Shown: positions 25,881 through 35,481 of the stretch, one piece after another
Layout of the letters: each line of letters begins with the position of its first letter
Position numbering within the stretch: the first letter of the stretch is position 1
Source: Natronosalvus rutilus
GTDB taxonomy: Archaea > Halobacteriota > Halobacteria > Halobacteriales > Natrialbaceae
Reading direction: 5' to 3'
Assembly (NCBI RefSeq): GCF_024204665.1
Contig: NZ_CP100355.1
Location: 1,469,451-1,533,450 of the forward strand
Length of the DNA stretch: 64,000 bases
Notes under the pieces: generated by a model
Seen by the model: the letters and a program-made list of their open reading frames with translations, nothing else
What the model was told of the DNA's origin: nothing
The model's database searches: none
Made by a program: the position numbers and the translations under genes

Positions 25881-26224
25881 TCGAAACGATCCGCTTCTGG
25901 GCCATCATCACCCTCGTCGGTGCGGGCGTGTTCTTCACGCTCGTCTCGGCGATCGGCGTCATCCGCCTTCCAGATGTATACACGCGCGCGCACACGGCCT
26001 CCCAGACGGACACCCTCGGCGCCAGCTTTACGCTCGCGGCGGTCGCGCTGGCGCTGGGGTGGCAACACGCGACAGTGTACACCGTTCTCCTGCTGTTCTT
26101 CGTGTTCGTCACGAACCCGACGGCCGCCCACGCCATCGCGCGGTCGGCCTCCGACGTCGGTATCGATCCGTGGACGGCCGACGACGCCCGCGACCAGGAC
26201 GACACGGGAGGTGACTCTCGATGA
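25877..26224 (+). CDS. mnhG: Mrp antiporter subunit G
   Basis: The start is the GTG at 25877 inside the stop of mnhF, giving 115 residues; no ATG lies near the homologous N-terminus. Three membrane spans and GVIRLPDVYTRAHTASQTDTLG with LLLFFVFVTNPTAAHAIARSA are diagnostic for MnhG. A short acidic end follows. It overlaps the next gene by four bases. Confidence 0.92.
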   Translation: MIETIRFWAIITLVGAGVFFTLVSAIGVIRLPDVYTRAHTASQTDTLGASFTLAAVALALGWQHATVYTVLLLFFVFVTNPTAAHAIARSASDVGIDPWTADDARDQDDTGGDSR

Positions 26225-26760
26225 GCGCCGTCGCCTACACCCTCGCGGCGTTCGTCCTGCTGTCTGCCGTCGCGACCGCGCTGTTCCGGGACGTTCTCTC
26301 GGTCATCGTCGTCTTTGGCGCCTACAGCCTGGGGATGGCGATTCTGTACGCATTCCTGCTGGCGCCCGACGTGGCCATGACCGAAGCCGCCATCGGCGCC
26401 GGCGTGACGACGGTGCTCCTGTTACTCACCATCGCCCGGACGGCCCGTCCGACGACCGAGGACCGCTTCGAGTCGATTCACGTGCCCTCGCTCGTCGTCG
26501 TCGGCGCGTTCGTCCTAGTGCTCTCGACGGCGGTCCTGCCCGAGATGTACGCCGTCGGCTCCCAGGAGGCGCCCATCTGGGCGAACTCAGAGGTCACCCA
26601 GGCGTACCTCGAGTCGGCGTACAAGGACACGGGGGCCGAAAACGCGGTGACGGCCGTCCTGGCCGCCTACCGTGGCTTCGACACGTTCGGGGAGGCGGTC
26701 GTCGTATTCGCGGCCGGGATCGCCACCTTGCTCGTCCTGAAACGGGAGGTGTTCGTCTGA
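26221..26760 (+). CDS. DUF4040 / MnhB-associated antiporter subunit (MrpA C-terminal-like)
   Basis: The 179 residues correspond to the C-terminal part of the large MrpA subunit, which is split in archaea. The first half, with FGAYSLGMAILYAFLLAPDVAMTEAAIGAGV, is the MbhD-like DUF4040 core. A second section with two or three spans ends in FGEAVVVFAAGIATLLVLKREV. It is followed at once by the subunit B gene (ATG at 26760 shares a base with this stop). Confidence 0.88.
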   Translation: MSAVAYTLAAFVLLSAVATALFRDVLSVIVVFGAYSLGMAILYAFLLAPDVAMTEAAIGAGVTTVLLLLTIARTARPTTEDRFESIHVPSLVVVGAFVLVLSTAVLPEMYAVGSQEAPIWANSEVTQAYLESAYKDTGAENAVTAVLAAYRGFDTFGEAVVVFAAGIATLLVLKREVFV

Positions 26761-27257
26761 TGAGCGATCGGGAACCCGTCAACGGTGGGTTCGAGGACAC
26801 CTACACCGAGAGCCAGGTCATCCTCGTGGCGGTCAGGATCATCGCCCCGTTCACGCTCACCTACGGTCTGTTCATGACTCTCCACGGGGCGGACACGCCC
26901 GGCGGGAGCTTCCAGGGTGGTGCCATCGTCGGCGTCACCATCCTCATGATCGCCTTCGCGTTCGGAATCGAGCCGACCCGACAGTGGCTCGCAAACAGCG
27001 TCATCGTTGCCCTCGTGACCGGGGGCGTCGCCGTCTTCGTCGGGATCGGCCTCGCGACCATTGCGCTTGACGGGGCGTTCCTCGAGTACGCGCGCTTCGA
27101 GTCGATCGGCATCGCCGGCAAGTGGGGGATGGAGGCCATCGAGGTCGGCGGCATCGCCCTGATCGTCTCGGGCGTGATCGTCACGCTGTTCTTCGCGACA
27201 GCGGCCGGTTTCGCGGCCAATGGGTTCGACGAGACGGAGGGATCTACCGATGATTGA
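26760..27257 (+). CDS. mnhB: Mrp antiporter subunit B
   Basis: The ATG at 26760 overlaps the preceding stop (TGATG), giving 165 residues. ESQVILVAVRIIAPFTLTYGLFMTLHG and TPGGSFQGGAIVGVTILMIAFAFG form the MnhB signature. Four membrane spans are present. The end overlaps the C-subunit gene by eight bases. Confidence 0.92.
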   Translation: MSDREPVNGGFEDTYTESQVILVAVRIIAPFTLTYGLFMTLHGADTPGGSFQGGAIVGVTILMIAFAFGIEPTRQWLANSVIVALVTGGVAVFVGIGLATIALDGAFLEYARFESIGIAGKWGMEAIEVGGIALIVSGVIVTLFFATAAGFAANGFDETEGSTDD

Positions 27258-27612
27258 GCTACTCGCAAGCCACTACGCCTACGTCCTGGTGTTCGTCGTG
27301 CTCGGCATCGGGCTCTACATGACCATCGCCAGCCAGAACCTCGTGAAGAAGCTGATCGGCGTCAACCTGTTCCAGTCGGCGATCTTCCTGTTCTTCGTTG
27401 CCACGGCCTACGTCGAGGGCGGCCGAGCGCCGATTCTCAAAACGGGGACGGACGCGCCGCTGGCGAGTCCGCTCCCGCAGGTGATCGTGCTCACCGCCAT
27501 CGTCGTCGGTATCGCGTTGACGGCGGTCGGCCTCGCGCTCATCGTCCGCATTCACGGCGAGTACGGGACGCTTCGGGAGGACACCCTCCGGGAGGTGCGC
27601 ACCGATGAGTAG
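27250..27612 (+). CDS. mnhC: Mrp antiporter subunit C (NuoK-like)
   Basis: From the ATG at 27250 the protein has 120 residues and three membrane spans: YAYVLVFVVLGIGLYMTIAS, LIGVNLFQSAIFLFFVATAY and PQVIVLTAIVVGIALTAVGLAL. This is the NuoK/MnhC fold. It overlaps both neighbours by eight bases, keeping the whole operon translationally linked. Confidence 0.92.
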   Translation: MIELLASHYAYVLVFVVLGIGLYMTIASQNLVKKLIGVNLFQSAIFLFFVATAYVEGGRAPILKTGTDAPLASPLPQVIVLTAIVVGIALTAVGLALIVRIHGEYGTLREDTLREVRTDE

Positions 27613-29161
27613 TCTCGAGACGCTCGTCGTCTTGCTGATCGTCGCGCCCATCCTACTGTCGCTGGCGCCGATCGCGCTCGGCCTTCGATACGACCGCGTC
27701 GGCTGGCCGGTCGCGACGATCACGACGGCGGGGCTGTTCGCCGCCGTGCTCGCGCTGGCGTCGGACGTCTTCGTCGCCGAGGGAACGAACCGCGAGGTTG
27801 CCCGGATTCACGTCCTCGGGAACTTCGAGGCCCCGATGGGAATCGAACTCGTCGCGGACCCGCTCTCGACCCTGATTGCCCTCCTGATCACCGGAACGGC
27901 GTTCGGCGTCCTCCTCCACACCCGGACGAACGGGCCGCGCGGGAACACGTTCTACACCGCCTACCTGCTGCTCGTCGGCGGCCTGCTGGGCATCACGCTC
28001 ACCGGCGACGTGTTCAACCTGTTCGTCTTCCTCGAGATCACGAGCCTCGCGACTTACGCGCTGGTCGCCAGCGGCGACGGCCCCGAGTCGGCGGTCGCCG
28101 CCCTGAAGTATCTGATCCTGGGAACGGTCGCGGCCTCGCTGTACCTCATGGGCGTGGGCCTCCTGTTCATGGGAACCGGGACGCTCAACATGGCCGACCT
28201 GGCCGCGACGATTCCGACGCTCGAGAGCCAGAACGTCACCCTCGCTCGGGCGGGTCTGGCCTTTATTGTCATCGGCTTCGCCGTCAAGGTCGCCCAGTGG
28301 CCCCTCCATAGCTGGCAGCCAGACGCCTACCAGCACGCCCCCGACGGGGTGACGCCGGTGATCGCCGCGCTCGTCTCGACGGCCTCGGCGTACGCCCTCG
28401 GGCGCGTCCTCTTCGGGGTCTACGGCCCCGAGTTCGTCGCCTCGACCCCGAACGCGTCAACAGTCGTCGTGACCATCGGCTGTCTCAGCGTCGTCGCCGG
28501 GAGCACCCTCGCGGTGATCCAGCGCGACGTCATGCGACTACTCGCGTACTCCTCGGTGTCTCAGTTTGGCCTGATCGTCGCCGCGTACGGCGTACTCACC
28601 GACCAGGCGCTCTCCGGTGCGCTCATCCACCTCGTCGGCCACGGCCTGACGAAGGCCGGCCTGTTCGTCGCCGTCGGCTGGATCGCCATCGCTCACGGCG
28701 CCCGAACGGTCGACGAGTACGCCGGCCTCGCCGGTCGACAGCCGTTCGTCGCCGGGGCGATGGCCGTCCTCTTGCTCTCGCTCGTCGGCATCCCGCCCTC
28801 GGTCGGCTTCGTCGGCAAGTGGTACATCGCCCTCGGCGCCGTCGAGGCCCAGGCCTGGCCCGTCGCCGCCGTCATCCTCTTCAGCACTATGCTCACCCTC
28901 GCCTACGTCGCCCGGTTGCTCGAGACCATGTACGTTACCCCGCCCCTCGATTCGGCGGCCGAACCGGCCTACGACACCCCGGCGGCGACCGACGGGGGGC
29001 ACTCGAGTTCCAGTATCGCGACCCGAAAGTCCGTCCCGCTCGGCACCCTCACGGTGCTCGTTCTCGCCGCCGTCCTCGCCGTCGCGCTCGGGTTCGCCGG
29101 TGAACTGTTCGTTGACGTACTCGAGCCGTTCCTCGAGAGCGTCCTGGAGGTGTCTTCCTGA
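27605..29161 (+). CDS. mnhD: Mrp antiporter subunit D, first of three NuoL/M/N-like subunits
   Basis: This 518-residue polytopic protein belongs to the proton-conducting NuoL/M/N family. The TM5 glutamate is E144 (FVFLEITSLATYALV) and the TM7 lysine is K228 (GFAVKVAQWPLHSWQPDAY), both needed for ion transfer in the family. The central phrase LLAYSSVSQFGLIVAAYGV is also present. It should form one of the antiporter channels that exchange Na+ for H+ across the cell membrane. It shares eight bases with mnhC and one with the next gene. Confidence 0.9.
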   Translation: MSSLETLVVLLIVAPILLSLAPIALGLRYDRVGWPVATITTAGLFAAVLALASDVFVAEGTNREVARIHVLGNFEAPMGIELVADPLSTLIALLITGTAFGVLLHTRTNGPRGNTFYTAYLLLVGGLLGITLTGDVFNLFVFLEITSLATYALVASGDGPESAVAALKYLILGTVAASLYLMGVGLLFMGTGTLNMADLAATIPTLESQNVTLARAGLAFIVIGFAVKVAQWPLHSWQPDAYQHAPDGVTPVIAALVSTASAYALGRVLFGVYGPEFVASTPNASTVVVTIGCLSVVAGSTLAVIQRDVMRLLAYSSVSQFGLIVAAYGVLTDQALSGALIHLVGHGLTKAGLFVAVGWIAIAHGARTVDEYAGLAGRQPFVAGAMAVLLLSLVGIPPSVGFVGKWYIALGAVEAQAWPVAAVILFSTMLTLAYVARLLETMYVTPPLDSAAEPAYDTPAATDGGHSSSSIATRKSVPLGTLTVLVLAAVLAVALGFAGELFVDVLEPFLESVLEVSS

Positions 29162-31077
29162 TGGTAGAACACGCCGTTACCGACCCGCGACCGCTGGCAG
29201 CCGTCCTCGTCTCGGCCGTCACCGTCGCCCTGATTATCGCCTCGTATCGCCACCCGAACGTCCGCGAGGGGTGGTCCGTCCTGGCCGCGCTCTCGAAGTT
29301 CGCCATCGTCGCGAGCATGCTCCCCGGTGTGATGGACGGGACCGTCTACCAGTGGCGCCTCAGCGAGGCGACGGGCTACACGTTCGTCTCGGGGATCGAC
29401 TTCACCCTGCGGGCCGACCCACTGGGCCTCTTCTTCGCCCTGCTCGCCAGCTTCCTGTGGATCTTCACCTCCTTTTACGCCGCGGGCTACATGCGCGGGC
29501 TGGACGAACACGCCCAGACGCGGTTCTTCGCCGCCTTCGCGGCCAGTCTCTCGACGGCCGTCGGGATCGCGTTCGCGGGCAACCTGGTCACCATCTTCGT
29601 GTTCTACGAACTCCTCTCGCTCGTGACCTACCCGCTGGTCGCGCACAACGAGGACGACGAGGCCCGGGTCGCCGGCCGGAAGTACCTCTTCTACACGTTC
29701 TTCGGCGGCGGCGTCCTCCTGCTCGCGGGCACGGTGTTGGTCTACTGGCTCACCTCGGGGGTCGGGGAACCCACGCTCGCCTTCGAGTCCGGCGGCATGT
29801 CGGCACTCGCCGACGCGGCCGCGGCCGACCCTGCGATGGCTCAGGCCGCCTTCTACCTCCTGATCGCCGGCTTCGGCGTCAAGGCGGCCGTCATGCCGCT
29901 TCACTCCTGGCTCGCGGACGCGATGGTCGCGCCGACGCCCGTCTCCGGCCTGCTCCACGCCGTCGCCGTCGTCAAGTCCGGCGCCTTCGGCGTCGCCAGG
30001 GTCATCCTCGAGGTGTACGGTCCCGAGACCATCCGGGACCTGCCCCTGTCGGTCCCCGGCGTCGGCGAGGTGGGCCTCAACATTCCCGTGGCGATCATGG
30101 CCGCGTTCACGCTGACCGCGGCGAGCATCATCGCCATGCGGAAGGACCACCTCAAGCGACGGCTGGCGTACTCGACGACGGCCCAGCTATCGTACATCGT
30201 CCTCGGGCTCTCACTGTTGCACCCGTGGACGATCTTTGGGGCGCTGTTCCACATCCCGGCCCACGCGTTCGGCAAGCTCACGCTGTTCTTCTGTGCGGGT
30301 GCGATCCACGTCGAGACCCACACCGACTACATCAGCGAGATGGCGGGCATCGGCAAGCGGATGCCGCTCACCCTGTCGGCGTTCACCATCGGCGCGGCAG
30401 GGATGGCCGGTATGCCCCTGGTCGCCGGCTTCGTCAGCAAGTTCTACATGCTGATCGGTTCGGTCAGACTCGAGGGCTCGGAGTGGATCTACCTGGACGG
30501 GTGGGGCTGGCTCTTCGCGGCCACCCTCTTGCTCTCGGGTGTGCTCAACATCGCGTACTTCTGGCCAATTGTCTACACCGCGTTCTTCGAACGTGAGGAC
30601 CGCCACGACGCCAAGCCGCTCGTCGAGTTCCCGATAGGCGGACAGTTCCGATCCTACACCGGGCGCGTGGCCGATCCCATCCAGCCCGACGGCGGCCGCA
30701 ATCACGAGGTCGATGCAGGCGCCGGCGGCCTCGAGGGCGAGGGTGAGACCGACACTGAAACGGACGGTCACGCGAACCACGCCGTCGACGCGAACCCGAG
30801 CGACGCCGACGTCCCGTTCGGAGCCGGAACGCGGCGCGGGCCCCGTGGGGAACCCGTTCCCATCGACAGCGACGACCACGCCCACCACGGCGGCCCGCCC
30901 GCCGACGGCTGGGCACGCCACACTCCGCTCACCGAGAGCACGTGGCTCATGCTCGTCCCCATCACCGTGATCGCCACCGGGGCCGTCGTCCTCGGCGTGA
31001 TTCCCGACTACGCCATCTTCCTCGAGCTGGCGGGAACCATCGTCAAGAACGTCACCGGGGAGGTGGTCCTCGGATGA
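29161..31077 (+). CDS. Mrp antiporter subunit, second NuoL/M-like protein with a charged loop
   Basis: The protein has 638 residues. The TM5 glutamate is E150 (FVFYELLSLVTYPLV) and the TM7 lysine is K241 (FGVKAAVMPLHSWLADAM). RLAYSTTAQLSYIVLGLSL and HIPAHAFGKLTLFFCAG follow. About 90 hydrophilic residues, rich in Asp, His and Gly (around 500-590), separate the main body from a last span; this insert has no family match I know of. The start ATG shares its A with the stop before it. Confidence 0.88.
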   Translation: MVEHAVTDPRPLAAVLVSAVTVALIIASYRHPNVREGWSVLAALSKFAIVASMLPGVMDGTVYQWRLSEATGYTFVSGIDFTLRADPLGLFFALLASFLWIFTSFYAAGYMRGLDEHAQTRFFAAFAASLSTAVGIAFAGNLVTIFVFYELLSLVTYPLVAHNEDDEARVAGRKYLFYTFFGGGVLLLAGTVLVYWLTSGVGEPTLAFESGGMSALADAAAADPAMAQAAFYLLIAGFGVKAAVMPLHSWLADAMVAPTPVSGLLHAVAVVKSGAFGVARVILEVYGPETIRDLPLSVPGVGEVGLNIPVAIMAAFTLTAASIIAMRKDHLKRRLAYSTTAQLSYIVLGLSLLHPWTIFGALFHIPAHAFGKLTLFFCAGAIHVETHTDYISEMAGIGKRMPLTLSAFTIGAAGMAGMPLVAGFVSKFYMLIGSVRLEGSEWIYLDGWGWLFAATLLLSGVLNIAYFWPIVYTAFFEREDRHDAKPLVEFPIGGQFRSYTGRVADPIQPDGGRNHEVDAGAGGLEGEGETDTETDGHANHAVDANPSDADVPFGAGTRRGPRGEPVPIDSDDHAHHGGPPADGWARHTPLTESTWLMLVPITVIATGAVVLGVIPDYAIFLELAGTIVKNVTGEVVLG

Positions 31078-32897
31078 CCGCCACTAGCGTCGAGACGCTC
31101 GTCTACGCCTACCCGCCCCTGCTCGTCCTGGCGGCGGCGCTACTCGTGCTCGTCCTGCCCCGCGTCGTCGGCTACGCCGTCGGCGCACTCTCGCTGTTCG
31201 GCGTCCTCGCCGTCTCCCTGCTTGTGCCGGAGGGCCAGCACCTGACGACGACGTTCCTCGGCTTCGCCGACGTCCAGCCGTTCTTCGTCGACGATTTCAG
31301 CCGGATGATTGGGACCGGCATCGGCTTCCTCGGCGGTATGGCCGTCGTCTACGCCTACTCGAGCGAGGCAAGCCGACGGCTCCTCGCACTCGCGCTGTTC
31401 TACGTCGCCTCTTGTCTCGGCGCGGCGTTCGCGGGTGACTGGCTCGCGCTGGTCTTCATGTGGGAACTCATGGCGATGACCAGCACCCTGCTGGTGTGGC
31501 TCCACGGCGACGACGCCGTCCGCGCGGGCTTTCGCTACGCGTTGTTCCACGGTATCGGCGGCGTGCTGGTGTTGTTCGCCGTCACTGCTCACTACGCCCA
31601 GACGGGGACGTTCGCCTACGAGGGCGGCATCGCGGACGGCATCCCGACGATCCTGGCGATGGTCGGCATCGGCGTCAACGTCGGCTTCATCGGCCTGCAC
31701 ACCTGGCTTCCGGACACCTATCCCCGCCCGCACATCGCCGCGTCGGTGTTCCTCTCGGTGTTCACCACGAAGACGAGCGCGTACGTCCTCTACCGGGCGT
31801 TCCCCGGCGATGGCGACCTTGCGCTCGCATACATGGGCGGGCTGATGGCCGTCTACGGCGCCACCTTCGCACTCCTCCAGCACGACATGCGCGCGCTGCT
31901 GTCCTACCATATCCAGGCCCAGGTCGGCTACATGGTCGCCGGCATCGGCATCGCCTCGAACCTGGCCGTCGCCGGCGCGATGGGCCACCTGTTCAACAAC
32001 GTCCTCTACAAGAGCCTGCTGTTCATGGCCGTCGGCGTCATCATCTACCGCACCGGCGAGGAGGACCTGTACAAGCTCGGCGGCCTCTGGCGTGAGATGC
32101 CCCTGACCGCCGCCGCGTTCGGTCTCGGCGCGCTTTCAATCACCGCCGTTCCCGGCTTCAACGGCTACATCAGCAAGGGGATGATCCTCGACGCGGCCGA
32201 TCCGGGCTACTACGGCGCGACCGAGTACCAGGCGCTGTACTACCTGCTCTGGCTCGGCGCCATCGGAACCTTTCTCTCGTTCATCAAGCTCGGCTACTAC
32301 GCCTTCCTCCACGGAGAGAACGACCTCGAGGTGGCCGATGCACGGCCGGGCCAGACCGTCGCCATGCTGTCGGTGGGCGGCGCGTGTCTCGTCCTGGGCG
32401 TCTGGTGGCAGGGCTTCGTCGACTTCCTGCCGCTGATCGAGGGGACGGCCTTCGAGTATCCGGGCGGCGAGAGTCACCTCCACCCCTACAGCGAGAGCCA
32501 CCTGACCGATTCGGCCCTGTTGCTGGGCATCTCGGTCGTCGGCTTCGCGCTCGTCCGCAAGCCGCTCTCGAAACTCGACCTCGCGGATCCCGCGACGGTC
32601 GTCTACCCCATCGGCTACGCCGTCGGGCGCTGGTCGACCCTCGCCGTCACCGAACTATTCGCCGCCGTCGACCGGGCCGCCGTCTCGTTCGTACGGTCGG
32701 GCTACTGGGTCGGAAACAACCCCGTACTCGCCGTCGAGCGGGCGACGCGAGGCCTGCCGTCGTGGCTCGTCGACCTCGAGGAGACGGGACGAACTGACGG
32801 CGGCCGACCCTCGACGCTCTCGCTGCGGGCGACCATCGGGACGAGCGTCCTCCTCATTACGCTCGCCCTGACGGTCGTCCTCGCGCTCGTGCTCTGA
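31074..32897 (+). CDS. Mrp antiporter subunit, third NuoL/M-like protein lacking the TM7 lysine
   Basis: From ATG 31074 the product has 607 residues. The TM5 glutamate is kept (E131, LVFMWELMAMTSTLLVW). In TM7, however, the usual lysine is Asn202 (GIGVNVGFIGLHTWLPDTY). Other family landmarks are ALLSYHIQAQVGYMVAGIG and LFNNVLYKSLLFMAVG. Whether this subunit still moves protons is open; it may be structural. It closes the nine-gene operon and overlaps the previous gene by ATGA. Confidence 0.88.
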   Translation: MTATSVETLVYAYPPLLVLAAALLVLVLPRVVGYAVGALSLFGVLAVSLLVPEGQHLTTTFLGFADVQPFFVDDFSRMIGTGIGFLGGMAVVYAYSSEASRRLLALALFYVASCLGAAFAGDWLALVFMWELMAMTSTLLVWLHGDDAVRAGFRYALFHGIGGVLVLFAVTAHYAQTGTFAYEGGIADGIPTILAMVGIGVNVGFIGLHTWLPDTYPRPHIAASVFLSVFTTKTSAYVLYRAFPGDGDLALAYMGGLMAVYGATFALLQHDMRALLSYHIQAQVGYMVAGIGIASNLAVAGAMGHLFNNVLYKSLLFMAVGVIIYRTGEEDLYKLGGLWREMPLTAAAFGLGALSITAVPGFNGYISKGMILDAADPGYYGATEYQALYYLLWLGAIGTFLSFIKLGYYAFLHGENDLEVADARPGQTVAMLSVGGACLVLGVWWQGFVDFLPLIEGTAFEYPGGESHLHPYSESHLTDSALLLGISVVGFALVRKPLSKLDLADPATVVYPIGYAVGRWSTLAVTELFAAVDRAAVSFVRSGYWVGNNPVLAVERATRGLPSWLVDLEETGRTDGGRPSTLSLRATIGTSVLLITLALTVVLALVL

Positions 32898-32994
32898 CCG
32901 GAGTCAATCGATTCCGAGCGGCCAGCGACGACGCTCGAGGCCCGCCGGAACGTCGATCGCGATAGCTCGAGACTACAGCTCCCGCAAGCGTCGC

Positions 32995-33003
32995 ATAACA
33001 ATG
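32995..33003 (+). promoter_or_regulatory. ATAACAATG element before the GT2/DUF354 genes
   Basis: One base from ATAACAAAG and identical to the copy in the S-layer promoter at 45586-45594. It ends 119 nt before the GTG at 33122, in the same orientation. Confidence 0.35.
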
Positions 33004-33121
33004 GGCGAACGGACGAATCTCAGTCGTAGATGAGACGCACTTCTCTCCACGTACCGATACCGGCTCCCCGCGAGTTCGACGCTCGCCCTCCGAGCACGTC
33101 GCCTGCGCGGAGGTGAGCACC

Positions 33122-34381
33122 GTGTACCGAGCACACAGCGTCGGCGTCGTGGTGCCCGCCTACAACGAGGAGGGGTTCGTCGGCCGAGTGATCGAGACGA
33201 TGCCCGCGTTCGTCGACCGGGTGTACGTCGTCGACGACCGTTCGACGGACGGCACATGGGACGAGATTACGCGCTACGCCGAGCGGGCGACCCCGCAACT
33301 GGTGACGGATGGAAACGGTTCCTCGAGCGCCGTCCAGGCCTCGAGCGATGGAGGGGGTCGGCCCGGCAGGTCTGACCAACCCGATCGGACGGCCCCCGAC
33401 GGCGGCTCGAGCGTCGCCCCCAGCACCGATGGCGAGACGGATCGCCTCCCAGAGACGGATCTGAGCAGTATCGAGCGAGAACGCGAACTCGATCGCCCGG
33501 TCGACGACCACGCACAGCGGTCCGACGCCCCCCTCGAGACGTCCGACCACTCGAGCCAGCGCGACGACGAGGCCAGTGAGGACGCCTCGACGACTGTCGT
33601 CCCCATCCGTCACGAGCGAAACCGCGGTGTCGGCGGTGCGATCAAGACCGGTTACCGCCGTGCTCTCGAGGACGGGATGGACGTCACCGCGGTCATGGCC
33701 GGCGACGCCCAGATGGACCCCGACCAGCTGCACCGACTGCTCGATCCCATCGTGGAGGGCCAGGCCGATTACGCCAAGGGCAACCGCCTCGCTGGGCGGG
33801 ACCACCGGGAGTCGATGTCGAACTGGCGGCTCTTCGGCAACGTCACCCTGACCGTCCTGACGAAGGTCGCCAGCGGCTACTGGGAGATGATGGATCCCCA
33901 GAACGGCTACACGGCCATCTCGAGGGGAGCGCTCGAGGCCGTCGACCTGGACGCTCTCTACGAGGAGTACGGTTTCGCGAACGACCTGCTCGTCGAACTC
34001 AACACGGCCGGCTACCGGATCGCGGACGTGTCGATGCCGGCGGTCTACGGCGACGAACGGAGCCACATCGAGTACCGGACCTTCGTGCCGCGGCTCTCGA
34101 AGCTCCTCCTGGCGGGCTTCCTGCGCCGACTCGGTCGACGGTACGTCGTTCGCGAGTTCCACCCGCTGGTGGTCCTCTACGGTCTCGGCGTCGCGGGCTG
34201 GCTGCTGGCGACGGCGGCGTTCGGGTGGGCGGCGGCCAATCGCGTCCGTGCCGAGACGCGGACCGGTCGGGTCGGCTGGACTGTCCTCTACGCCTTCCTC
34301 GGGGCGATGTGTCTCGCGTTCGCGATGACGCTCGACCACGAGGCTAACGTCGGCACGGTGACGGTGGTGAACGACCAATGA
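33122..34381 (+). CDS. Glycosyltransferase family 2 with a ~95-residue disordered insert
   Basis: The ribosome site GGAGGTGA (33109-33116) favours GTG 33122 over GTG 33113; the product then has 419 residues. The GT-A fold starts VGVVVPAYNEEGFVGRVIETMP, then VYVVDDRSTDGTWDEI. About 95 Ser/Asp/Arg/Gln-rich residues interrupt the fold (about 62-156) before VVPIRHERNRGVGGAIKTGYRRAL. The catalytic region VTAVMAGDAQMDPDQL follows. Two spans end the protein (VLYGLGVAGWLLATAAFGW and VLYAFLGAMCLAFAM). It resembles dolichol-phosphate sugar synthases of surface loci. ATGA overlap links it to the DUF354 gene. Confidence 0.85.
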   Translation: MYRAHSVGVVVPAYNEEGFVGRVIETMPAFVDRVYVVDDRSTDGTWDEITRYAERATPQLVTDGNGSSSAVQASSDGGGRPGRSDQPDRTAPDGGSSVAPSTDGETDRLPETDLSSIERERELDRPVDDHAQRSDAPLETSDHSSQRDDEASEDASTTVVPIRHERNRGVGGAIKTGYRRALEDGMDVTAVMAGDAQMDPDQLHRLLDPIVEGQADYAKGNRLAGRDHRESMSNWRLFGNVTLTVLTKVASGYWEMMDPQNGYTAISRGALEAVDLDALYEEYGFANDLLVELNTAGYRIADVSMPAVYGDERSHIEYRTFVPRLSKLLLAGFLRRLGRRYVVREFHPLVVLYGLGVAGWLLATAAFGWAAANRVRAETRTGRVGWTVLYAFLGAMCLAFAMTLDHEANVGTVTVVNDQ

Positions 34382-35457
34382 AGGCCGTCGTCACCATCCA
34401 GCACCCCGCCCACGTCCACTTCTATCGCCACGTCATCGACGAACTCGAGACGCGGGGCCACGAGGTGTTCGTCTTCGCCCGCGAGAACGACCTGGCGGTG
34501 CCGCTGCTCAACGCCTTCGGCATCCCCCACGAGGTACTGACGGGTCCCCAGGACTCGCTGTCGGAACTCGCGAAGGTGCAATTGGCCTACGAACTTCGCC
34601 TGCTCCGGCGAGTTCGGAAGATCGGTCCGGACGTGATGACCGCCATCGGCGGTGTCGCGGTCTCGCACGTTGCCCCGCTTGTCGGCGCCCGGAGCGTCGT
34701 CTTCGTCGACAACGAGGGGACGACCTCCCACCGGATCACGACGCCGTTCGCCCACGTGGTCGCCACCCCGCGTAACTACGACGAGGACTACGGCGCAAAC
34801 CACGTCCGCTACGACGGTTTCCACGAACTCGCCTACCTCCACCCGGACTACTTCGAACCCGACCCGGACGCGCTGGTCGCCCACGGTGTCGACCCCGACG
34901 CCACCTACTTCGTCCTCCGGTTTCGCCGATGGGACGCGCTTCACGACGTCGGCGAGGGCGGCCTCTCGCTCGAGGGCAAGCGCCGCCTCGTCTCGATGCT
35001 CGAAGAGTACGGCGACGTCTACATCACGAGTACGGACCCGCTGCCGTCGGATCTCGAGGCCTACCAGCTGCCGGTGGCACCGACGCTGATCCACGACCTG
35101 CTTTACTTCGCCGACTGCTACGCGGGCGACTCGGCGACGATGGCGACCGAGTCGGCCCTACTCGGGACGCCGACCGTCCGCATCCAGTCGTTCGCCGCCC
35201 GCGAGACGGACATGACCAACTTCGTCGAACTCGAGGAGACCTACGACCTGCTCCGGTCGACGCCCGACGAGGAGGAGGGACTCGAGCTGGTTCGGGAGAT
35301 CGTCGAGGATCCCGAGACGAGGACGCGCTGGCGGGCGCGTCGGGAACGGCTGTTCGAGGACAAAATTGACGTCGCGGCGTACGTTACGGAACTACTCTGC
35401 GAGCAGGGTGGGGCAGCGGTTCGAACGGTCGAGCAGCGGGCCGTTTCGGCGGACTGA
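34378..35457 (+). CDS. DUF354 family protein (GT-B glycosyltransferase-like)
   Basis: The 359-residue protein opens VVTIQHPAHVHFYRHVIDELETRGHEV, the hallmark of DUF354, which has a MurG/GT-B-like fold. Further landmarks are AIGGVAVSHVAPLVGARSVVFVDNE and YAGDSATMATESALLGTPTVRI, the latter at the donor-binding place. It likely works in surface glycan synthesis with the GT2 encoded just before it. Its activity has not been established for the family. Confidence 0.85.
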   Translation: MKAVVTIQHPAHVHFYRHVIDELETRGHEVFVFARENDLAVPLLNAFGIPHEVLTGPQDSLSELAKVQLAYELRLLRRVRKIGPDVMTAIGGVAVSHVAPLVGARSVVFVDNEGTTSHRITTPFAHVVATPRNYDEDYGANHVRYDGFHELAYLHPDYFEPDPDALVAHGVDPDATYFVLRFRRWDALHDVGEGGLSLEGKRRLVSMLEEYGDVYITSTDPLPSDLEAYQLPVAPTLIHDLLYFADCYAGDSATMATESALLGTPTVRIQSFAARETDMTNFVELEETYDLLRSTPDEEEGLELVREIVEDPETRTRWRARRERLFEDKIDVAAYVTELLCEQGGAAVRTVEQRAVSAD

Positions 35458-35481
35458 CCGTGAGACCTCGAGGCGGTCGGT

